The notes below the pieces were generated by a model. That model searched no databases. It was not told the origin of the DNA and worked only from the letters and a program-made list of their open reading frames with translations. The translations under genes were made by a program, and so were the position numbers. DNA of 64,000 bases, taken from positions 11,992-75,991 of the forward strand of contig CAJTVK010000004.1 of assembly GCA_910579645.1 (NCBI GenBank), in the 5' to 3' direction. This document shows, one piece after another, positions 59,610 to 64,000 of the stretch (position 1 is the first letter of the stretch; the number at the start of each line of letters is the position of its first letter). This DNA comes from an uncultured Lachnospiraceae bacterium. Lineage in GTDB: Bacteria; Bacillota; Clostridia; Lachnospirales; Lachnospiraceae.

Positions 59610-59762
59610 GTCCTTTCCGTTAACGGTTACCGCCGTCCGTTCTGTTGACGGAGGGTTTTGTCGGGGAACACATAAAAAGTGTGAAAAGATTGATGCTGCA
59701 GAAAACCCTAAATTGATTTCCATGGGTAGATAAAATCTGATAGTGAAATCGAACCTTGAATG

Positions 59763-59771
59763 TGGTACAAT
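59763..59771 (+). promoter_or_regulatory. Extended -10 promoter for the leader/MFS unit
   Basis: TGG followed by TACAAT (59766-59771) forms an extended -10. The -35 is weak (GTGAAA at 17-bp spacing). It lies about 95 bp upstream of the leader ORF. Confidence 0.5.
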
Positions 59772-59866
59772 ACAGTAAAGTATATAAGGCTTTTCCATTA
59801 TGGGAAGGGACGATATTGATGTCGGAGAAAAGACGGGAAAAGTGCGGAAACAAGAAAGGAAATGAA

Positions 59867-59905
59867 ATGATACTTTGTATTGCATTGGCTCCATGCAGAG
59901 TCTGA
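59867..59905 (+). CDS. 12-residue leader peptide upstream of the MFS gene
   Basis: ATG 59867 is 6 nt after AGAAAGGA and encodes MILCIALAPCRV then TGA. Codons 8-11 form the 5' arm of the first stem, so the position of a ribosome on this ORF decides RNA folding. Short leaders of this type precede macrolide, lincosamide and tetracycline resistance genes, where drug-stalled ribosomes relieve attenuation (known for such genes). Its role here is inference. Confidence 0.6.
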   Translation: MILCIALAPCRV

Positions 59906-59966
59906 GGAGACTGCATGGAGGAACAGCATTGTGCTGATATCCTCAGACTTTGCTTCTGTTCTGAGA
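59889..59966 (+). promoter_or_regulatory. Attenuator with mutually exclusive stems
   Basis: Stem 1: CTCCATGCAG (59889-59898) with CTGCATGGAG (59911-59920). Stem 2: AGTCTGAGGA (59899-59908) with TCCTCAGACT (59940-59949), both perfect 10-bp pairings. The 5' arm of stem 2 is the loop of stem 1. A further CTCAGA/TCTGAG pairing can form downstream before the MFS ribosome site. A ribosome within the leader ORF would open stem 1. Confidence 0.6.
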
Positions 59967-59995
59967 AATGACTTATTAGGAAAAGGAGCAAAGAA

Positions 59996-61312
59996 ATGAA
60001 TAGTAAAATCAAAAATATATTTAAAAATATAGAGAAGAGTGAATTATCTGAGTTAAGAGATTTTCTTATTTTATGGAGTACTCAGAGTGTATCACAGCTT
60101 GGCAGCAGCATTACGGCATTTGCACTTACTTTGTGGCTGTATGAGAAGACAGGTTCCTCATTGGGCACGGCGGCGCTTACCATATGTTCTTATGCGCCAT
60201 ATGTATTGATGAGCATATTTGCAGGAGCATTGACAGACCGATTTGACAAAAAGAAGACGATGCTTGGCTGCGATTTGTTTGCGGCAGTATGTACAGTGAT
60301 TGTATTTGTATTGTTTAGGGCAAATTGTTTGGCCGTGTGGCATTTGTATGTTCTGAATGCGGTTTCAGGATTGATGAATACGGTGCAGCAGCCTGCTTCC
60401 GAGGTTGCCATGACACTTATTATTTCCGAAAAGCATTATCAGAAGACAAGCGGGCTTCGTTCTTTGTCAAGATCGCTGATATCAATATTGAATCCTTTGA
60501 TTGCTACGGCTCTGTATTCATTTGCAGGGCTCAATGGTGTGATAGCGGCTGACTTGGGAAGTTTTATAGTTGCATTTGCGGCATTGCTGTTTTTCATAAG
60601 GATTCCGGAAAGCAGGGGTGATAAGAGCGTAAGTGTAATTCATCTTGCAAAAGAAGGGCTGATGTTTCTGAAAGAGAATCCAATGATTATGATGCTGATA
60701 TTATTTATGTCAGGTGTCAATTTGGTAGCTTCAGCTTTTGATGCAGCACTGCCCGGTTATGTGCTTCCCAATAGGAAAGGCGGCACGGCTGTTTTGGGTA
60801 TTGTTACATCCTGTTCCGGCATTGCCATGATTATAGGCAGTCTGATTGCTTCTGTTTTACCAAAGCCGAAAGACAGGGTAAAGGTCGTTTACCTGACAAT
60901 GCTGTTCTCATTGGGGACGGAAAATTTTCTGCTGGCATTTTCCAGAGAGCCGGTATTATGGTGTATCGGACAGATAATCGGATGGGTTCTTGTGCCAATC
61001 ATGAGCGCAAATTTGGATGTGATTCTTAGGACGGTCATTCCGGTGGAACTGCAAGGGCGTGTTTATGCATGCCGCAATACGCTTCAGTTTTTTACTATCC
61101 CTATAGGATTGTTTTTGGGTGGCTTTATGGTAGATCATGTATGCGAACCGTTCATGAAAGAGTATGGGGATTCATTGATTTTGAAAACACTTTTTGGCGT
61201 GGGCAAGGGCTCCGGCGCGGCCCTTATGATGTTTTTGCTTGGTGTGAGCGGGAGTTTGATCTGTATTATTTTAGGCAGGAAACTGAAGAAGTATCAGTAT
61301 AGGGAAAAGTAG
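59996..61312 (+). CDS. MFS efflux transporter (MFS_3/Mef-like)
   Basis: 438 residues, with AAAAGGAGC before the ATG. It has twelve predicted membrane helices. The N-terminal part LWSTQSVSQLGSSITAFALT and loop GALTDRFDKKKTMLGCD (MFS motif A variant between helices 2 and 3) match the macrolide-efflux-like MFS_3 group. IPES...FLKENPM is the usual central loop. It exports small compounds by proton antiport; the substrate cannot be told. Control by a leader peptide and alternative stems points to a ribosome-targeting antibiotic (inference). It is monocistronic; hairpins at 61456-61485 and 61508-61540 lie downstream. Confidence 0.85.
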   Translation: MNSKIKNIFKNIEKSELSELRDFLILWSTQSVSQLGSSITAFALTLWLYEKTGSSLGTAALTICSYAPYVLMSIFAGALTDRFDKKKTMLGCDLFAAVCTVIVFVLFRANCLAVWHLYVLNAVSGLMNTVQQPASEVAMTLIISEKHYQKTSGLRSLSRSLISILNPLIATALYSFAGLNGVIAADLGSFIVAFAALLFFIRIPESRGDKSVSVIHLAKEGLMFLKENPMIMMLILFMSGVNLVASAFDAALPGYVLPNRKGGTAVLGIVTSCSGIAMIIGSLIASVLPKPKDRVKVVYLTMLFSLGTENFLLAFSREPVLWCIGQIIGWVLVPIMSANLDVILRTVIPVELQGRVYACRNTLQFFTIPIGLFLGGFMVDHVCEPFMKEYGDSLILKTLFGVGKGSGAALMMFLLGVSGSLICIILGRKLKKYQYREK

Positions 61313-61455
61313 ATTCTGCCCTACTGAAAGAAAACCAGAGCGATGCACTAAAAGTCTGCAAGAAGAATGTAGACGAGGGATATGTATTTTACAGAAACAG
61401 AGGGAAATCCCCATGCTTGACTATTATCTGAAAGCTGCGTGAAAACTAATGAGCC

Positions 61456-61485
61456 GCTGTATACTGAACGGTATATACAGTGGCT
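61456..61485 (+). other. Hairpin downstream of MFS gene
   Basis: CCGCTGTATA and TATACAGTGG pair (one wobble) around a 10-nt loop. It lies in a non-coding stretch 144 bp after the MFS stop. Confidence 0.45.
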
Positions 61486-61507
61486 TGCGTACCACAAGTT
61501 GATACAA

Positions 61508-61540
61508 TGCACCCAAGCATGAGTTTGGGTGCAAATTTTA
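61508..61540 (+). terminator. Terminator-like hairpin
   Basis: TGCACCCAA and TTGGGTGCA form a perfect 9-bp stem with an 8-nt loop, followed by AATTTTA. It probably ends transcription from the MFS gene or a remnant. Confidence 0.6.
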
Positions 61541-61777
61541 ACGATAGGATTTGGACGTCTGAAATAAGGGTATTTTCCATTGAACAATATCTAACAGCCG
61601 TCCAGGCGGCTATTTCAAATTGATGCCATAGGATTTTGGGTACTTGCAGGCAAAAGTATTGAAGAATGGCTTAAAATCAAGGGATTTTGAGCGTAGAGGG
61701 GTTCACCGGAGTGGTTGGTGGGCCTCTCTTTTTTGCGTTTTTGATACCGCTGATAGGATGGCGATTGGGGCAAAATT

Positions 61778-61857
61778 ATACTATCACGCAAAAGTCGGCA
61801 GTTTCCGTGATAGTATCCGAGTTTTGCGTGAAAGTATAAGAGTTTCCGTGATAGTAT
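61778..61857. repeat. Cluster A of ACTATCACG inverted repeats
   Basis: ACTATCACGCAAAAGTC in one orientation (61780-61796), then GTTTCCGTGATAGTAT (61801-61816), TTTTGCGTGAAAGTATA (61822-61838) and GTTTCCGTGATAGTAT (61842-61857) in the other. Units alternate between GC and CC after the TCACG core. No ORF here is convincing. Confidence 0.7.
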
Positions 61858-62113
61858 GGAGTTTCGCCTGTTTGTAGAAAATGCTGTTGAAATTTGGGGG
61901 ATATTATCGAATTTTGTCAGGGTGTCTCCTTTCTCGGCAGATACGAACACGAAAAGCCGACAAAGCCCGTAAATCCGCCACTTTTGGCACTACATAGCTT
62001 TGAAAGTTACATTATTTCCGTGTGCTTTTAAGGGCATTTTTACATTAGAGAGGGTGCGAACATTTGTTCTGGGGTTCTTTTGCCTGATAGTTTATACTCG
62101 CAGGCAAAAGTCG

Positions 62114-62224
62114 ATTATTATCACGGAAACTCGGATACAAACACGGAAACCTCTGTACTATCACGCAAAAGTCGATACTATAAGGGGTTTCCGTGATTGT
62201 ATAAGCAGTTTTCGTGATAGTATA
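62114..62224. repeat. Cluster B of ACTATCACG inverted repeats
   Basis: ATTATTATCACGGAAAC, ATACAAACACGGAAAC and ACTATCACGCAAAAGTC on one strand, then GTTTCCGTGATTGTATA and TTTTCGTGATAGTATA on the other, in about 110 bp. It is the same family as cluster A, 260 bp away. Between the clusters, 61858-62113 holds nothing I can name. Confidence 0.7.
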
Positions 62225-62266
62225 CAGAAAAATAACAAAAAGAGAATGGAATATTGATCAAACAAA

Positions 62267-62290
62267 AAAAGAGGCTGTGCAGGCTCTTTT
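62267..62290 (+). terminator. Rho-independent terminator
   Basis: AAAAGAG and CTCTTTT flank an inner CTG-TG-CAG stem, and further T residues follow. It ends the non-coding repeat region just before the next promoter. Confidence 0.65.
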
Positions 62291-62306
62291 ATTTTGCAAG
62301 TCTGTA

Positions 62307-62315
62307 TGTTATAAT
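62307..62315 (+). promoter_or_regulatory. Extended -10 promoter with flanking TGTATG repeats
   Basis: TGT followed by TATAAT (62310-62315) is a perfect extended -10. TGTATG lies on both sides (62303-62308 and 62322-62327), with an inverted ATACA between, and may be the operator for the XRE regulator that starts at 62352. Confidence 0.5.
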
Positions 62316-62351
62316 ACATTTTGTATGTGAAAACAAATATGAGGAGGAATC

Positions 62352-62909
62352 ATGGAGCAGGTTTCGTTGAAGATAGGAGAGCGGCTGAAAGAAATCCGCA
62401 ACACAAGGCAGCTTACGCTGGATGATGTTGCAGAACTGACAGGCGTAAGTAAGCCCATGTTAGGGCAGATCGAGCGGGGGCAGTCCTCGCCCACCATCAA
62501 CATATTATGGAAGATTTCAACAGGACTGAAAATACCTTTGTCTTTTTTCTGCAAACAGGAGGAAGCGGAGTACACGGTGGCCGGGCTTGACGAAAAGGAT
62601 GTGATTACGGAAGAGGACGAAGGAATGAGAGCATACCCGCTGTTTCCTTTTGATCCGATAAGGAACGTAGAAGTGTTTTATATTGAGTTTGACGCAGGGG
62701 TGCGCCATGATTCACTTCCTCATGTGACTGGCGTGGAGGAATATATTTTTTTGGTGCATGGGACACTGAAAATGGTAATAGGTGAGAAGGAAGTATTATT
62801 GCTGGAAAAGCAGTCAATACGGTTTGGTGCAGACATTTCCCACGCATACCACAATATTTCAGATAAATCATGCGCCGCTTATAATGTGATATTTTACCCG
62901 AACAATTAA
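62352..62909 (+). CDS. XRE-family HTH regulator with cupin domain
   Basis: 185 residues, with GAGGAGG before the ATG. HTH at about 8-65 (LKEIRNTRQLTLDDVAELTG, GQIERGQSSPTINILWKIST). The cupin barrel spans about 105-185 (DSLPHVTGVEEYIFLVHGTL, KQSIRFGADISHAYHNISDK). This is the small-molecule-sensing XRE-cupin architecture. It is 15 bp upstream of the metallo-hydrolase gene, with which it forms an operon. It is likely autoregulatory through TGTATG repeats around its promoter (inference). The ligand is unknown. Confidence 0.9.
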   Translation: MEQVSLKIGERLKEIRNTRQLTLDDVAELTGVSKPMLGQIERGQSSPTINILWKISTGLKIPLSFFCKQEEAEYTVAGLDEKDVITEEDEGMRAYPLFPFDPIRNVEVFYIEFDAGVRHDSLPHVTGVEEYIFLVHGTLKMVIGEKEVLLLEKQSIRFGADISHAYHNISDKSCAAYNVIFYPNN

Positions 62910-62924
62910 AGGAGGAAACGGAAA

Positions 62925-63803
62925 ATGTATAAATTAGTACAAGTCAGTGAGAAATGCTATTACATAAACTGCCCGGCAAAGATCGGTGTCTATGTTGCGG
63001 ACAAGGATAATGTCTATCTGGTTGACAGCGGGAACGATAAGGATGCCGGGAGGAAGGTCAAACAGATACTGGAAAAGAACGGCTGGCATCTGACGGCCAT
63101 ACTGAATACCCATTCCAACGCAGACCATATTGGCGGAAACAAGTACCTGCAGGGGCAGACAGGGTGTAAGGTTTATTCCGGCGGCATAGAGGCGGCTTTC
63201 ACAAAATACCCGGTCTTGGAGCCGTCCTTCCTTTACGGCGGTTATCCGTGTAAGGAATTGCGGCACAAATTCCTGATGGCGCAGGAGAGCGATGTGACAG
63301 ATTTTTCGGACGAAAGTTTCCCGAAGGAGATTGAGGTGATACCATTGCCGGGGCATTTCTTTAACATGGTGGGGTTCCGTATGCCAGACAATGTGGTGTT
63401 CCTTGCGGACTGCATCAGCAGCAAGGAGACACTGGATAAATATGCGGTTTCCTTCATTTATGACGTGGGCGCATATCTGGAAACGCTGGATAAAGTGGAG
63501 CAGATGGAGGCGGATATGTTCGTCCCCGCCCATGCGGAAGCCTCTGTTGATGTAAAGGAACTTGTCCGCTATAACAGGGATAAGGTGCAGAGCATCGCGG
63601 AACATATTTTATCCATCTGTGAAGAACCAATGTGCTTTGAGCGGATTTTGCAGGAAGTGTTCAAAGGCTATGGGCTTTCCATGAACTTTGAGCAGCATGT
63701 GTTGGTTGGCAGCACGGTGCGGTCTTACCTTTCATGGCTGAAAGATACAGGGAAAGTGTCGGCTGAATTTCAGGACAGTATGCTGCTGTGGCAGAAAGCA
63801 TAG
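62925..63803 (+). CDS. Metallo-beta-lactamase-fold hydrolase
   Basis: 292 residues, with AAGGAGG upstream. MBL motifs: VYLVDSGNDKDA, LNTHSNADHIGGN (a HxNxDH variant of the usual HxHxDH, so one metal ligand differs), PLPGHFFNMVGF, LADCIS, and VPAHAE. A C-terminal helical extension (about 205-290) looks like a winged-helix domain (FERILQEVFKGYGLSMNFEQ then LVGSTVRSYLSWLKDTGKV), common in thioester or drug-hydrolase-like MBL proteins. The substrate is unknown. It is co-transcribed with the XRE-cupin regulator, so it probably processes the compound that the regulator senses (inference). Confidence 0.88.
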   Translation: MYKLVQVSEKCYYINCPAKIGVYVADKDNVYLVDSGNDKDAGRKVKQILEKNGWHLTAILNTHSNADHIGGNKYLQGQTGCKVYSGGIEAAFTKYPVLEPSFLYGGYPCKELRHKFLMAQESDVTDFSDESFPKEIEVIPLPGHFFNMVGFRMPDNVVFLADCISSKETLDKYAVSFIYDVGAYLETLDKVEQMEADMFVPAHAEASVDVKELVRYNRDKVQSIAEHILSICEEPMCFERILQEVFKGYGLSMNFEQHVLVGSTVRSYLSWLKDTGKVSAEFQDSMLLWQKA

Positions 63804-63830
63804 GGGCGAAAAATTCAGATCGCCCAGGTA

Positions 63831-63876
63831 TAATACGGGGAAAGTGGGCTGTGAAAAACGGTATTTCCCCGTATTA
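63831..63876. terminator. Bidirectional terminator stem
   Basis: TAATACGGGGAAA (63831-63843) pairs perfectly with TTTCCCCGTATTA (63864-63876) between two convergent genes. Confidence 0.7.
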
Positions 63877-63877
63877 T

Positions 63878-64000
63878 TTATTGTTGCCTCTGGTATTCCT
63901 GATAGGTCTTTCCCCATTCACACAGCTCACCTAAAATCGGTTTCAGGGTGCATCCTATTTCGCTAAGTGAATATTCAACCCTTGGAGGGACTTCCGGGAA
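63878..64000 (-). CDS. HxlR-family transcriptional regulator, C-terminal fragment
   Basis: 40 codons visible; the 5' end lies beyond the window. The sequence [16 protein letters not shown] then [17 protein letters not shown] is the C-terminal winged-helix signature of HxlR/MarR-like regulators (V.YSLTE.G..L.P+L..+C.WG). It is convergent with the metallo-hydrolase gene. The target is unknown. Confidence 0.88.
   Translation of the reverse strand, partial: FPEVPPRVEYSLSEIGCTLKPILGELCEWGKTYQEYQRQQ

Noticed and set aside
61778..62224. CRISPR array at the repeat clusters
   Set aside because: Units are only about 15 bp, occur in both orientations and have irregular short gaps; there are no cas genes.
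61615..62257. ORFs of 77-111 codons across the repeat clusters (both strands)
   Set aside because: Their translations consist mainly of the short DNA repeats themselves (YYHAK...FRDSI...), so they are products of the repeats rather than genes.

Overview
This window looks like a chromosome segment of an anaerobic Firmicute, most likely a gut Lachnospiraceae member (inference). The reasons are strong Shine-Dalgarno sites with mixed ATG/GTG/TTG starts, a complete [FeFe]-hydrogenase maturation set (hydE-hydG-hydF), and lipoprotein signals of the Gram-positive kind. A long Rhs/PAAR-like locus also carries FHA, PP2C, J-domain and Hsp70-like partners. No rRNA, tRNA, CRISPR array or intact insertion sequence was recognised.

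Layout, left part (1-17 kb): the 3' end of a sulfatase; a MutS2-type ATPase without a Smr domain; an AAA-ATPase/PD-(D/E)XK protein on the minus strand; an unknown coiled-coil protein; hydF, hydG and hydE on the minus strand; and a GH2 glycosidase divergent from an AraC regulator. Next come a Uma2-like gene, decayed gene remnants and a 610-residue regulator that is a tandem duplication of an XRE-HTH plus helical-repeat unit. A previously unlisted 40-residue secreted peptide gene lies about 280 bp beyond the regulator on the opposite strand. This arrangement resembles RRNPP (Rgg/PlcR-like) peptide signalling.

Central part (18-59.6 kb), nearly all on the plus strand: a locus that I read as the effector and regulatory arm of a contractile-injection (T6SS-like) apparatus. 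It holds a truncated VWA gene fused out of frame to a tube/Hcp-like gene, a J-domain protein, two FHA proteins, a PP2C phosphatase and a degenerate PP2C-TM-TPR protein. It also holds three giant proteins with an N-terminal DUF4280-type PAAR-like domain, an Rhs/YD shell and three different C-terminal toxins. Two toxin tails look like PD-(D/E)XK nucleases and are followed by related 'GGEW' proteins. The third is a DUF4474-type tail followed by five tandem DUF5104-like lipoproteins. Between them lie secreted GxW-repeat paralogues, an Hsp70-like ATPase with a SAP-like N terminus, candidate baseplate-type proteins (one frameshifted in a G run) and an Eag-chaperone-like protein. No sheath, gp25-like or ClpV gene is visible, so the rest of the machine must be elsewhere or absent.

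Right part (59.6-64 kb): an MFS efflux gene preceded by a 12-codon leader peptide and mutually exclusive stems (a likely drug-sensing attenuator). It is followed by a 1-kb non-coding stretch with two clusters of short inverted repeats, an XRE-cupin regulator in an operon with a metallo-beta-lactamase-fold hydrolase, and the 3' end of a convergent HxlR regulator.

All family names come from reading motifs by eye. No database or structure search was run.
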